DNA of 64,000 bases, taken from positions 3,596,001 to 3,660,000 of the forward strand of contig CP043652.1 in NCBI GenBank assembly GCA_014218215.1. The letters run 5' to 3'. The stretch comes from Geodermatophilaceae bacterium NBWT11. Lineage in GTDB: Bacteria; Actinomycetota; Actinomycetes; Mycobacteriales; Geodermatophilaceae. The number at the start of each line of letters is the position of its first letter. The stretch's first letter is position 1. Both the position numbers and the translations under genes were made by a program. The notes under the pieces are model-generated. The model saw nothing but the letters and a program-made list of their open reading frames with translations. It ran no database searches and was not told where the DNA came from. This document shows positions 10,421 to 19,116 of this stretch, in pieces.

Positions 10421-12460
10421 ATGACCTCCCTGCCCGAGGGCGTCCAGGAACTCCTGGCCCGGTCCCACCGCTACGGCAGCGACCCCACCGTCACCAACTA
10501 CGGCGGCGGCAACACCTCGGTGAAGGTGACCGTGACCAGCCCGGCCACCGGCCAGGACGTCGAACTGGTCTACGTGAAGGGCTCCGGGGGCGACCTGGGC
10601 ACCCTGCGCGCCGAGGGGCTGGCCGTGCTGCGCCGCGAGCCGTTCCTCGCCCTGGACGACGTGTACCGCGGGGTCGAGCACGAGGACGAGATGGTCGGGC
10701 TCTTCCCGCACGCCGCCTTCGGCGCCGGCGGTGCGACGCCGTCCATCGACACCCCGATGCACGGTCTGGTCGACTGCCCGCACGTCGACCACCTGCACCC
10801 CGACTCGGTCACCGCGCTGGCCTGCGCCGCCGACGGCCCGGCCCTGGTGGCCGAGCTGTGGGGCGGGAAGGTCGCCTGGGTCGACTGGAAGCGCCCGGGC
10901 TGGGAGCTGGGCCGGCAGGTGTCCGCGCTGGCCCAGGACCCCGAGGTCATCGGGGCCGTGCTCGGCGGGCACGGCCTGACCAGCTGGGGCGCCACCTCCG
11001 CGGAGGCCCAGGAGCGCGCGCTGGGCATCATCGACCAGGCCGCGGAGTTCCTCGCCGCCCGCTCGGTGGCCGAGCCGTTCGGCCCCGTCGTCGCCGGCCG
11101 CGAGGCCCAGCCCACCGAGGTGCGGCGCACCCGGGCCGCCGAGCTGTTCCCGCTGCTGCGCCGGGTCGCCTCGGCCAGCAGCCGGCAGGTCGGCCACCTG
11201 ACCGACTCCGACGTGGTGCTGGACTTCATGTCCCGGGAGAAGCTCGACCACCTGGTCTCGCTCGGCACCTCCTGCCCGGACCACTTCCTGCGCACCAAGA
11301 TCCGCCCGATGGTGCTCGACACCGCCGTCGACGCCCCGCTGGCCGACGTCGAGGCCCGCCTCGTCGAGCTGCTCGCCGAGTACCAGGCCGAGTACAGCGC
11401 CTACTACGAGCGGCACGCGAAGCCGGAGTCCCCGGCGATGCGCGGCTCGGCCCCGGCGATCGTGCTGGTGCCCGGCATCGGGATGTTCTCCTTCGGCGCC
11501 GACCACCAGACGGCCCGGGTCGCGGGGGAGTACTACGTCAACGCGATCAACGTGATGCGCGGCGCCGAGGGCGTCAGCAGCTACGCCCCGATCAGCGAGG
11601 CGGAGAAGTTCGCCGTGGAGTACTGGCAGCTGGAGGAGGACAAGCTCGCCCGCCGGCCCAAGCCCAAGGCCCTCTCCGGCCGGATCGCGCTGGTCACCGG
11701 GGCGGCGTCGGGCATCGGCCTGGCCACCGCCCGGCTGCTCGCCGAGCACGGCGCCGACATCGTCGTCGCCGACCTGGACCTGGCCAAGAGCGAGGAGGTC
11801 GTGGCCGAGCTCGGGGGCCCCGACCGTGCCGTCGCCGTCCGGATGGACGTCTCGGACCCGGCGGCCGTCGCCGCCGGTGTGCAGCAGGCGGTGCTCGCCC
11901 TGGGCGGGATCGACATCGTGGTGAACAACGCCGGGTTCGTGAAGCCCGGGTCGCTGGCCGACACGGAGTTGAAGGACTGGGACGCCCAGTTCGCCGTCAT
12001 GACCCGGGGCAGCTTCGTGGTCACCCAGGCCGCCGCGGTCGTCCTGCGCGGGCAGGGCCTGGGCGGCGACGTGATCAACATCTGCTCGAAGAACGCGGTG
12101 TTCGCCGGTCCGAACAACCTGGCCTACTCCTCGGCCAAGGCCGCCCAGGCGCACATGGTGCGGCTGCTGGCCACCGAGCTGGGCGAGGACGGCATCCGGG
12201 TCAACGGGATCAACCCCGACGGCGTCGTCCGCGGCTCGGGGATCTTCTCCGGCGGCTGGGGCGCCTCCCGGGCGGCCACCTACGGCGTGCAGGAGGACGA
12301 CCTGGGCAAGTACTACGCCTCGCGCACCGTGCTCAAGGAGGAGGTCCTCCCCGAGCACGTCGCCGGGGCGGTGCTCGCGCTGACCAACGGCACCCTCGCC
12401 GTCACCACCGGGCTGCTGGTCCCGGTCGACTCCGGGGTGGCGGCGGCCTTCCTGCGCTGA
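10421..12460 (+). CDS. rhaD: Bifunctional rhamnulose-1-phosphate aldolase / lactaldehyde dehydrogenase
   Basis: 679 residues. The N-terminal half is a class II aldolase module (TNYGGGNTSVK near residue 25, zinc His in DHLHPDS near 125) that splits rhamnulose-1-phosphate to DHAP and L-lactaldehyde. The C-terminal half from about residue 423 is a short-chain dehydrogenase (VTGAASGIGLATA, NNAG, YSSAK) that oxidises lactaldehyde to lactate. ATG 10421 has GGACGGAG upstream and gives the usual family length. An upstream GTG at 10358, overlapping the kinase stop, would add 21 residues. The product feeds LldD encoded downstream. Confidence 0.92.
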   Translation: MTSLPEGVQELLARSHRYGSDPTVTNYGGGNTSVKVTVTSPATGQDVELVYVKGSGGDLGTLRAEGLAVLRREPFLALDDVYRGVEHEDEMVGLFPHAAFGAGGATPSIDTPMHGLVDCPHVDHLHPDSVTALACAADGPALVAELWGGKVAWVDWKRPGWELGRQVSALAQDPEVIGAVLGGHGLTSWGATSAEAQERALGIIDQAAEFLAARSVAEPFGPVVAGREAQPTEVRRTRAAELFPLLRRVASASSRQVGHLTDSDVVLDFMSREKLDHLVSLGTSCPDHFLRTKIRPMVLDTAVDAPLADVEARLVELLAEYQAEYSAYYERHAKPESPAMRGSAPAIVLVPGIGMFSFGADHQTARVAGEYYVNAINVMRGAEGVSSYAPISEAEKFAVEYWQLEEDKLARRPKPKALSGRIALVTGAASGIGLATARLLAEHGADIVVADLDLAKSEEVVAELGGPDRAVAVRMDVSDPAAVAAGVQQAVLALGGIDIVVNNAGFVKPGSLADTELKDWDAQFAVMTRGSFVVTQAAAVVLRGQGLGGDVINICSKNAVFAGPNNLAYSSAKAAQAHMVRLLATELGEDGIRVNGINPDGVVRGSGIFSGGWGASRAATYGVQEDDLGKYYASRTVLKEEVLPEHVAGAVLALTNGTLAVTTGLLVPVDSGVAAAFLR

Positions 12461-12473
12461 CCCACGGAACGCA

Positions 12474-12508
12474 GACGGCCCCGTCTCCCATCGGGAGGCG
12501 GGGCCGTC
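12474..12508. terminator. Bidirectional terminator between rhaD and rhaI
   Basis: A 16-bp inverted repeat (12474-12489 with 12493-12508, one G-U pair) closes a 3-base loop in the gap between the convergent rhaD and rhaI genes. There is no T-run, as with the other hairpins in this window. It should end both transcripts. Confidence 0.75.
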
Positions 12509-12568
12509 CGGCCTCCTGCAGGGTCCCGCCGCGGCCGGAGGCCGTGGTGGGGGGCAGGAGGTCCTTCT

Positions 12569-13768
12569 TCATGCGCCCCAGCCGGCCTGCTCACCGCCGA
12601 CGCGCTCGGCCGCGACCTGCTCGAAGTACCCGGAGCGGGCGTAGGCGGCCGAGGGGTCGGGGTCCAGCCCCAGGTCCTCGCGCAGGTCGCCCAGCAGCGG
12701 CCGGACGTCGGTGTCGTAGGCGTCCTTGACGATCGAGTACGCCGCCAGCACGTCGCCCGAGCGCTGGGCCGCGGTGAGCGCCTCGGTGTCGACCAGCAGG
12801 GCCTTGGCGGTGGCCTCCTGGACGTTGGTGACCGAGCGGATCATCGCCGCGACCTTGGGCTCGATGTTGTGGCACTGGTCGAGGAAGAAGGAGATCGGCT
12901 GGCCCGTCGAGGACCCGGTGGCCGGCACCCCGGACACCGCGTCGGCCTGCACCAGCTCGTGCATGATCCGGAAGAGCTGGAACGGGTCGGCGGCGCCGGC
13001 CATGAGGTCGTCGTCGGCGTAGAACCGCGAGTTGAAGTCGAAGGCACCCAGCCGCCCGTGCCGCAGCAGGGTGGCGACGATGAACTCGATGTTGGTGCCG
13101 GGGGCGTGGTGCCCGGTGTCCAGCACGACCTGGGCCTGCGGGCCGAGGGCGACGCAGTGCGCGAACGAGGTGCCCCAGTCGGGCACGTCGGTGGTGTAGA
13201 CGGCCGGCTCGAAGAACTTGTACTCCAGCAGCAGCCGCTGCTCCCCGGTCAGCCGGGCGTAGGTCTCGGCGAGGGCCTCGGCGAGCCGGTCCTGGCGCTC
13301 CCGGATGGAGTCCTGACCGGGGTAGTTGGTGCCGTCGGCGAACCACAGCTTGAGGTCGTCGGAGCCGGTGGCGTCCATGATGTCGATGCACTCGAGCAGG
13401 TGGTCGGTGGCCTTGCGGCGCACCGCCGGGTCGGGGTTGCAGACGCTGCCGAGCCGGTAGGCGTCGTCCTGGAAGACGTTGGCGTTGATCGCGCCGAGCT
13501 GCACGCCGCGCTCCTGGGCGTGCGCGGCCAGGGCGGCGTAGTCCTCGACCCGGTCCCACGGGATGTGCAGGGAGACCAGCGGGGCGACGCCGGTGAAGCG
13601 GTGCACGGTGGCCGCGTCGTCGATCTTCTCCTCCGGCGTGCGGGGCACCCCGGCCTGGGCGAAGACCTTGAAGCGGGTGCCGGAGTTGCCGTAGCCCCAC
13701 GAGGGGGTCTCGATGCGCTGCTCGCGCAGCACCTGCTTGGCGTGCTCGCGGCGGTCGGGGCTGGTCAC
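12569..13768 (-). CDS. rhaI: L-rhamnose isomerase
   Basis: 399-residue TIM-barrel isomerase that converts L-rhamnose to L-rhamnulose. Recognisable segments are SWGYGNSGTRFKVF near residue 20, the metal-site stretch LLEYKFFEP, VVLDTGHHAPGTNIEF and LGAFDFNSRFYADDDLM, which carry the Glu/Asp/His metal ligands of this family. The length fits the Pseudomonas/actinobacterial RhaI type rather than E. coli RhaA. The GTG start overlaps the rhaM stop by GTGA and has GAGGAG upstream, so rhaM and rhaI form an operon read away from the LacI regulator gene. Confidence 0.9.
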   Translation of the reverse strand: MTSPDRREHAKQVLREQRIETPSWGYGNSGTRFKVFAQAGVPRTPEEKIDDAATVHRFTGVAPLVSLHIPWDRVEDYAALAAHAQERGVQLGAINANVFQDDAYRLGSVCNPDPAVRRKATDHLLECIDIMDATGSDDLKLWFADGTNYPGQDSIRERQDRLAEALAETYARLTGEQRLLLEYKFFEPAVYTTDVPDWGTSFAHCVALGPQAQVVLDTGHHAPGTNIEFIVATLLRHGRLGAFDFNSRFYADDDLMAGAADPFQLFRIMHELVQADAVSGVPATGSSTGQPISFFLDQCHNIEPKVAAMIRSVTNVQEATAKALLVDTEALTAAQRSGDVLAAYSIVKDAYDTDVRPLLGDLREDLGLDPDPSAAYARSGYFEQVAAERVGGEQAGWGA

Positions 13769-14118
13769 GGGGTCTCCTCGGGGGTCGGGGTGGTGTCGAG
13801 CTGGGCGTCCAGGTCGAAGACGAGCTCCAGGGGCGCCTTGTCGCTGCCGTCGCCGGTGCCGGGCACGAAGAGCGGGCCCATGGCGGCCTCCCAGCGGGCG
13901 CTGACCTCCGTGGCGCCGACGGCGGCCTGGGCGGCGTCGAGGTCGTCCACGTCGGCGGTGCCGACGAGCAGACCGTCGGCCCGCAGGAAGAGCTGGTAGT
14001 CCCGCCACCCGGCGTCGCGCAGGGCCTGGAGCATCTCGGGCCAGACCGCGGCGTGCGCGGCCCGGTAGTCGGCCAGCCGCTCGGGGCGTACCTGGAGGGT
14101 GAAGCACACGCGGGGCAA
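13765..14118 (-). CDS. rhaM: L-rhamnose mutarotase
   Basis: 117 residues. The RhaM pattern is clear: VCFTLQVRPERLADYRAAHA at the N-terminus, WPEML, GWRDYQLFLR near residue 42 and EVSARWEAAMGPLF near 80. It interconverts the alpha and beta anomers of rhamnose before isomerisation. The likely start is TTG at 14118 (MPRVCFTLQ), with AGAGGA six bases upstream. No ATG or GTG with a ribosome site gives the conserved N-terminus. It is the first gene of the rhaM-rhaI operon. Confidence 0.88.
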   Translation of the reverse strand: MPRVCFTLQVRPERLADYRAAHAAVWPEMLQALRDAGWRDYQLFLRADGLLVGTADVDDLDAAQAAVGATEVSARWEAAMGPLFVPGTGDGSDKAPLELVFDLDAQLDTTPTPEETP

Positions 14119-14129
14119 CAGACGTCCTC

Positions 14130-14186
14130 TGAATCGTTTCACAAGTGGTGTGCCGCACACTAGGATCGACACTGGTCCGGGGTCAA
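14130..14186. promoter_or_regulatory. Overlapping divergent promoters with a LacI-type operator
   Basis: Plus strand: -35 TTCACA (14138-14143), 17 bp, -10 TAGGAT (14161-14166), reading into the LacI gene. Minus strand: -35 TTGACC (14186-14181), 18 bp, -10 TAGTGT (14162-14157), reading into rhaM. The two -10 boxes overlap. The imperfect palindrome TGAATCGTTTCA (14130-14141) has the central CG of LacI-family operators. It covers the plus -35 and lies just downstream of the rhaM start point, so one protein could silence both directions (inference). Confidence 0.6.
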
Positions 14187-14218
14187 CCGGTCCCCGCCAC
14201 GGCCTTCGAGGAGTCCCG

Positions 14219-15298
14219 CTGACCGCCAGCATCCGCGACGTCGCCCGCCGGGCCGGGGTCTCGCTGGGCACGGTCAGCAACGTGCTCAACCGGCCCGACC
14301 AGGTGAGCGCCGGCAGCCGCGAGCGGGTGCTGGCCGCGATCGCCGAGCTGGGCTTCGTGCGCAACGAGTCGGCCCGCCAGCTGCGAGCCGGGCGGAGCCG
14401 GACGATCGGACTGGTCGTGCTGGACATCGCCAACCCCTTCTTCACCGACGTCGCCCGCGGCGTCGAGGACGTCGCCAACGAGGCCGGCCTGTCGGTCATC
14501 CTGTGCAACTCCGACGACCTGCCGGGCAAGGAGGCCGCCTACCTGGACCTGCTCGCCGAGCAGCGGGTGCAGGGCGTGCTCATCACCCCGACCGCCGAGC
14601 TGTCCCCGCACCTGGCCGCGCTGCGCCGGCGGGGCACCCCGGTGGTGCTGCTGGACCGCCGGGCATCCGGGCCCGGCCAGTGCACGGTCGCGGTGGACGA
14701 CGTCCTGGGTGGCCGGCTGGCCGCCGACCACCTGCTGGAGCGCGGGCACCGGCGGATCGCCTTCGTCGGGGGTGCCTCCGGGCTGCCCCAGGTCGAGGAA
14801 CGGCACGCCGGGGTGGTGGCCGCCGTGCGCGAGGCCCGGGGGAGCGAGGACGCGCTCATCGTGTTCTCCCCGTCCCGTCTCACCGTCGAGGCCGGCCGGG
14901 AGGCCGCCGCCTCGATCAACGCCATGCCCGCCGACGTCCGGCCCACCGCGGCGGTCTGCGCCAACGACCTCCTGGCGCTGGGCATGCTGCAGGAGCTGCA
15001 CCGGCACGGCGTGGCCGTGCCCGCGGAGTTCGCCCTGGTCGGCTACGACGACATCGACTTCGCCGCGGCGGCCGCCGTGCCGCTGACGTCGGTCCGCAAG
15101 CCCCGACGGGAGCTGGGCCGGCGCGCCGCCCAGCTGCTGCTGGACGAGGCCACCCGGGGCACGGACCACGTCCACGAACAGCTCGTCTTCGAGCCGGTGC
15201 TCGTGGTCCGGGAGTCCTCGACGGGCCGGGCACCGCCCGTGCGCCCGCTCCCCGGAACCGAGCACGTCCCCCGTCCCGACCACCCCGAGGTCCCGTGA
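14219..15298 (+). CDS. LacI-family transcriptional regulator
   Basis: About 359 residues. The N-terminal helix-turn-helix and hinge are standard: [20 protein letters not shown] then RELGFVRN-like text ending [15 protein letters not shown] periplasmic-binding-type sensor domain follows ([29 protein letters not shown]). The promoter -10 at 14161-14166 puts the transcript start near 14173, which excludes upstream GTG 14150. A CTG at 14219 with GAGGAG five bases before it is the best start, although automated callers may choose otherwise. It sits between rhaM and lldD and probably senses rhamnose or a derivative. The Pro-rich C-terminal tail is longer than usual. Confidence 0.87.
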   Translation: MTASIRDVARRAGVSLGTVSNVLNRPDQVSAGSRERVLAAIAELGFVRNESARQLRAGRSRTIGLVVLDIANPFFTDVARGVEDVANEAGLSVILCNSDDLPGKEAAYLDLLAEQRVQGVLITPTAELSPHLAALRRRGTPVVLLDRRASGPGQCTVAVDDVLGGRLAADHLLERGHRRIAFVGGASGLPQVEERHAGVVAAVREARGSEDALIVFSPSRLTVEAGREAAASINAMPADVRPTAAVCANDLLALGMLQELHRHGVAVPAEFALVGYDDIDFAAAAAVPLTSVRKPRRELGRRAAQLLLDEATRGTDHVHEQLVFEPVLVVRESSTGRAPPVRPLPGTEHVPRPDHPEVP

Positions 15299-16536
15299 TG
15301 ACACGCACCCGCCGTCAGGCCCCCCGTCCGGCCGAGCTCCTGGAGCTCGTGAAGTTCAAGAAGCCCGAGCTCAACGGCAAGCGCCGCCGCTTGGACGCCG
15401 CGCTGACCATCGCCGACCTGCGCACGATCGCGAAGCGGCGCACCCCGCGGGCGGCGTTCGACTACACCGACGGCGCCGCCGAGGGCGAGCTGTCCCTGGC
15501 CCGGGCGCGGCAGGCCTTCGCCGACGTCGAATTCCACCCCGACGTGCTGCGGCCCGCCGTCGACGTCGACACCTCGGTCCAGGTCCTGGGCGGGCCCAGC
15601 GCGCTGCCCTTCGGCATCGCGCCCACCGGGTTCACCCGGCTCATGCAGACCGAGGGCGAGAGCGCCGGGGCCGGCGCCGCGGCCGCCGCGGGGATCCCGT
15701 TCACGCTGTCCACGCTGGGCACCACGACGATCGAGGACGTGAAGGCGGCCAACCCGCACGGCCGCAACTGGTTCCAGCTCTACGTGATGCGCGACCGGTC
15801 GATCTCCTACGGGCTGGTCGAGCGGGCCGCGGCTGCCGGGTTCGACACCCTGCACTTCACCGTGGACACCCCGATCGCCGGGGCTCGGCTGCGGGACAAG
15901 CGCAACGGGTTCTCCATCCCGCCGCAGCTGACCGCCGGCACGGTGCTCAACGCCGCCGTGCGGCCCTGGTGGTGGTGGGACTTCCTGACCACGCCCAAGC
16001 TGGAGTTCGCCTCGCTGTCGAGCACCGGCGGCACGGTCGCGGAGATGCTGGACTGGGCGATGGACCCGACCATCAGCTACGAGGACCTCGACGTCGTCCG
16101 GGGCATGTGGCCGGGCAAGCTCGTGGTCAAGGGCGTGCAGTCGGTGGCCGACGCCGCGAAGCTGTTCGACGCCGGGGTCGACGGGATCGTGCTGTCCAAC
16201 CACGGCGGGCGGCAGCTGGACCGGGCCCCGGTGCCGTTCCACCTGCTGCCGGCGGTGCGCAAGGAGGTCGGGGACGACGCCTGCGTCATGGTCGACACCG
16301 GGATCATGAACGGCGCCGACGTCGTGGCTGCCTGCGCGCTGGGCGCCTCCTTCTCCCTCATCGGCCGGGCGTACCTGTACGGCCTGATGGCCGGCGGCCG
16401 GGAGGGCGTGGACCGCGCCATCGAGATCCTCCGCACGGAGATCGTGCGCACGATGCGGCTGCTGGGCGTCAGCTCGATCGCCGAGCTCGAGCCCCGGCAC
16501 GTCACCCAGCTGCACCGCCTGCTGCCCCGCGACTGA
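15298..16536 (+). CDS. lldD: FMN-dependent L-lactate dehydrogenase
   Basis: 412 residues of the alpha-hydroxyacid oxidase/dehydrogenase family. [13 protein letters not shown] near residue 56 and [16 protein letters not shown] near 106 precede the catalytic stretch [13 protein letters not shown] near 298 and the FMN-phosphate loop [12 protein letters not shown] near 330. It oxidises L-lactate to pyruvate and passes electrons to the respiratory chain. The ATG overlaps the LacI stop (TGATG). In this context it consumes the lactate made by RhaD from lactaldehyde and completes rhamnose breakdown to DHAP and pyruvate. Confidence 0.9.
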   Translation: MTRTRRQAPRPAELLELVKFKKPELNGKRRRLDAALTIADLRTIAKRRTPRAAFDYTDGAAEGELSLARARQAFADVEFHPDVLRPAVDVDTSVQVLGGPSALPFGIAPTGFTRLMQTEGESAGAGAAAAAGIPFTLSTLGTTTIEDVKAANPHGRNWFQLYVMRDRSISYGLVERAAAAGFDTLHFTVDTPIAGARLRDKRNGFSIPPQLTAGTVLNAAVRPWWWWDFLTTPKLEFASLSSTGGTVAEMLDWAMDPTISYEDLDVVRGMWPGKLVVKGVQSVADAAKLFDAGVDGIVLSNHGGRQLDRAPVPFHLLPAVRKEVGDDACVMVDTGIMNGADVVAACALGASFSLIGRAYLYGLMAGGREGVDRAIEILRTEIVRTMRLLGVSSIAELEPRHVTQLHRLLPRD

Positions 16537-16538
16537 CC

Positions 16539-17000
16539 GTGCCGGGGACAGCAGGGCAGCCGGTGGTGGTCCGCAGCGGTGCGGGCGAGCTGCTCGACGT
16601 CGGGGGCATCCGGCACCTGTTCGCCCTCACCGCCGAGCACACGGAGGGGCGTCTGGGCCTGGAGGAGTTCGTGCTCCCGCCCGGCACGCTCGGTGCGCGG
16701 CCGCACGTGCACGGTGCGCACGACGAGTACTTCGTCGTCCTGTCCGGGGAGCTGACGCTGAGCACCGCCGGGGACGACGTCGTCCTCGGCCCCGGGGACG
16801 TCGCGGCCGCCCTGCGGGGCACCGCACACGGCTACCGCAACGACAGCGGCACGGAGCCGGCGCGGGCGTTGTGCCTGTACACCCCTGCCGGGTACGAGCA
16901 GTACTTCCGGGACGTGCACGCCGCCGTCGCGGCCGGCGCCGAGCCCACCGACGACCTGCTGGCGCTGCTGCGGTCGCGCTACGACACCACGACGAGCTGA
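16539..17000 (+). CDS. Cupin-domain protein
   Basis: 153 residues with one cupin barrel. Motif 1 is ARPHVHGAHDEYFVVLSG (two His, a Glu, terminal Gly) and motif 2 is VLGPGDVAAALRGTAHGYRN, giving a complete metal-binding set. The GTG at 16539 lies 2 bases after the lldD stop; a second in-frame GTG at 16563 is possible. It is probably co-transcribed with lldD. A role in sugar or acid modification is possible, but no substrate can be named. Its end converges on the GNAT gene with a 16-bp gap. Confidence 0.75.
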   Translation: MPGTAGQPVVVRSGAGELLDVGGIRHLFALTAEHTEGRLGLEEFVLPPGTLGARPHVHGAHDEYFVVLSGELTLSTAGDDVVLGPGDVAAALRGTAHGYRNDSGTEPARALCLYTPAGYEQYFRDVHAAVAAGAEPTDDLLALLRSRYDTTTS

Positions 17001-17016
17001 TCCCCTCGGCGACTCG

Positions 17017-17544
17017 TCAGCCCAGCTGCCTCTCGAACGCGTACAGCCGGTCGAGCACCGGCAACGCCCGCAGCTCCTCGACGTCGGTGGGTCGCAGGGA
17101 GTCGAACAGCGGCGTCCACCCGGCCCGGGTGTACAGCTCGCGCGCCTCGGGCTGCAGCGGGCCGGTGGTCAGGTACATCCGGGAGTAACCGGCCGCCGCC
17201 GCGTGCTCCTCCAGCTCGGCCAGCACCCGGCGGGCCAGGCCGCGGCGGCGGTGGTCCCGGTGGGTCCACATCCGCTTGACCTCGGCGGTCCCGGCGTCAT
17301 CGTGCGGGCGGTAGGCGCCGCCGGCGACGGGCGCGTCGTCCTCGAGCAGCAGCAGGAAGGCCCCGGTGGGCGGCAGGAAGTCACTGGCCGGGTACAGCGA
17401 CATCTCGTCGGCGGCGCTGCCGAAGAGGTCGCCGTACCGGGCGTCGTACTCCCGGAGCAGGTCGTCCAGGAGCGGGCGGGCCCGCGGGTCGTCGGGGTGC
17501 ACGCGCACGGTGACGATCCGGTCGCGGTGGGGGTCGGCAGCCAC
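17017..17544 (-). CDS. GNAT-family N-acetyltransferase
   Basis: 175 residues. The acetyl-CoA-binding motif A is KRMWTHRDHRRRGLARRVLA near residue 94, followed by a typical C-terminal GNAT ending (ARELYTRAGWTPL). The substrate is not inferable. The GTG at 17544 is preceded by TACCGT with an 8-base spacer, the same layout as the acyl-CoA dehydrogenase start at 19076, so the transcript is probably leaderless. Confidence 0.85.
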   Translation of the reverse strand: MAADPHRDRIVTVRVHPDDPRARPLLDDLLREYDARYGDLFGSAADEMSLYPASDFLPPTGAFLLLLEDDAPVAGGAYRPHDDAGTAEVKRMWTHRDHRRRGLARRVLAELEEHAAAAGYSRMYLTTGPLQPEARELYTRAGWTPLFDSLRPTDVEELRALPVLDRLYAFERQLG

Positions 17545-17619
17545 GGGACACGACGGTAGGCCGTCCCCGGGGCCGACGATCCGGTGGCAGGCGGTTGTGA
17601 TCGGGGGCACACTGGGGAC

Positions 17620-17874
17620 GTGGACAGCTACGCCGTCGGGTTCTCCCGACCAGACCGCTGGTCGCAGTCGCGACCGGTCCAGACCACCAGCACCTGGCAC
17701 GCCGTCGAGGCGCACCGCCCGCCGGGCGAGCTCGACGGGGAGGTCGAGCTCGCCGCGTGCGGGGCGATCGTGCAGGTGTGGGGATCCCAGCGCTGGGAGC
17801 GGGTGGGCGCCTCGCGCACCGCGTGCGCCGAGTGCCAGTCGATCGCCGACCGGGAGCTCAGCCGCGCCGGCTAG
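17620..17874 (+). CDS. Small Cys-containing protein of unknown function (WHAVE type)
   Basis: 84 residues. It contains WHAVE, then an ACG turn, a conserved Trp and a C-terminal ACAECQS pair of cysteines. The same order (WHAVE, CG, Trp, R-x-x-ACGVC) occurs in the small protein at 26782-27054, so the two are paralogs. Three or four cysteines suggest a small zinc site (inference). The GTG start is preceded by CACACT-N6, a leaderless layout. Its TAG stop shares CTAG with the TAG stop of the convergent acyl-CoA dehydrogenase. Confidence 0.6.
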   Translation: MDSYAVGFSRPDRWSQSRPVQTTSTWHAVEAHRPPGELDGEVELAACGAIVQVWGSQRWERVGASRTACAECQSIADRELSRAG

Positions 17875-19076
17875 TCCCGCTTCGGGCGGCGGCCGGTGAT
17901 GGCCGACAACCCGGTGACCTCCCGGCCGACGATGAGCGCCTGCACGTGGTCGGTGCCCTCGAAGGTGTAGATCGCCTCGATGTCGGCGTGGTGCCGGGCG
18001 ATGTGGTGCTCGAGCAGGATCCCGTCGCCGCCGAACAGGTCGCGGGCGTCGGCGATGATCGTGCGGGCCTTCTTGCAGCAGTTCATCTTCGCCAGCGAGG
18101 CCATCGCCGCGGTCATCCGGCCCTGGTCGGCCAGCGTCGACAACCGCCAGCACATCAGCTGCATGGTGGTGATCTCGGCCAGCATCCGGGCGAGCTTCTC
18201 CTGCACCAGCTGGTAGCCCGCGATCGGCTGACCGAACTGCTCGCGCTGCAGGGTGTGCGCCAGCGCCAGCTCGTAGGCCGACTGCGCGACCCCGAGCGCC
18301 CGCCAGGCGACGGTGTACCGGGTGCGGTCGAGCACCTGGGACACGTCCTTGAAGTTCCGGCAGTTCTCCAGCTTGTTCTCCGCGCCGACCCGGCAGTTCT
18401 CCAGGGTGATCTCGGCCTGCCAGACCGCCCGCAGCGCCGTCTTGCCCGTCATCACCGTGGCGGTGAAGCCCGGCGTGCCCTTCTCCACGACGTACCCGCC
18501 GACGTTCCCGTCCTCGTCGCGGGCCCAGATCAGCACGATGTCGGCGATCGAGCCGTTGCCGATCCACTTCTTCGCCCCGTTGAGCACGAAGCCGTCGCCG
18601 TCCCGGGTGGCCGTCGTCCCCAACGCGACGGCGTCGGAGCCGTGGTCGGGCTCGGTGAGGCCGAACGCGCCGATGGTCTCCATCCGGGCCATGCCCGGCA
18701 GCCAGCGCTCCTTCTGCTCCTCGCTGCCCAGCAGGTCGATCGACTGCATGGCCAGGAAGGAGTGCACGCCGTGGAAGGTGCCCATCGAGCCGTCGGCCCG
18801 GGCCCACTCCGCGGCGACCAGGCCGGCCGCCACGGCGCTCATGCCGGCCGAGCCGTGGCCCTGCACGGTCCCGCCGGCGATGCCGAGGTCGGCGAGCATC
18901 GGCACCAGGTGCGCGGGGAACTCCGCGCGCTCCCAGTAGTCGTTGATGATCGGGGTGACCTCGCGGGCGCAGAAGTCACGCACCCGGTCGCGGATCTCGA
19001 GGTCACCGGGGTCGATGAGGTCGTCGACGGCGTAGAAGTCGGTGGCGGGGGCGAGGGGGTCAGCGGCGGTGCTCAC
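17871..19076 (-). CDS. Acyl-CoA dehydrogenase, glutaryl-CoA dehydrogenase-like
   Basis: 401 residues, full-length flavoprotein acyl-CoA dehydrogenase. The FAD/substrate segment is GAFGLTEPDHGSDAVAL near residue 137. The C-terminal region DLFGGDGILLEHHIARHHAD followed by IYTFEGTDHVQALIVGRE carries the catalytic Glu in the position used by glutaryl-CoA and isovaleryl-type enzymes. It should introduce an alpha-beta double bond in an acyl-CoA; the chain is unknown. GTG 19076 is chosen because TACCGT lies 8 bases upstream. ATG 19106 would extend into the divergent glycerate kinase start region. Confidence 0.87.
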   Translation of the reverse strand: MSTAADPLAPATDFYAVDDLIDPGDLEIRDRVRDFCAREVTPIINDYWERAEFPAHLVPMLADLGIAGGTVQGHGSAGMSAVAAGLVAAEWARADGSMGTFHGVHSFLAMQSIDLLGSEEQKERWLPGMARMETIGAFGLTEPDHGSDAVALGTTATRDGDGFVLNGAKKWIGNGSIADIVLIWARDEDGNVGGYVVEKGTPGFTATVMTGKTALRAVWQAEITLENCRVGAENKLENCRNFKDVSQVLDRTRYTVAWRALGVAQSAYELALAHTLQREQFGQPIAGYQLVQEKLARMLAEITTMQLMCWRLSTLADQGRMTAAMASLAKMNCCKKARTIIADARDLFGGDGILLEHHIARHHADIEAIYTFEGTDHVQALIVGREVTGLSAITGRRPKRD

Positions 19077-19116
19077 GTCGTCGGACGGTAGGCCGGAGTC
19101 GGGCATGCTGCCCGTC

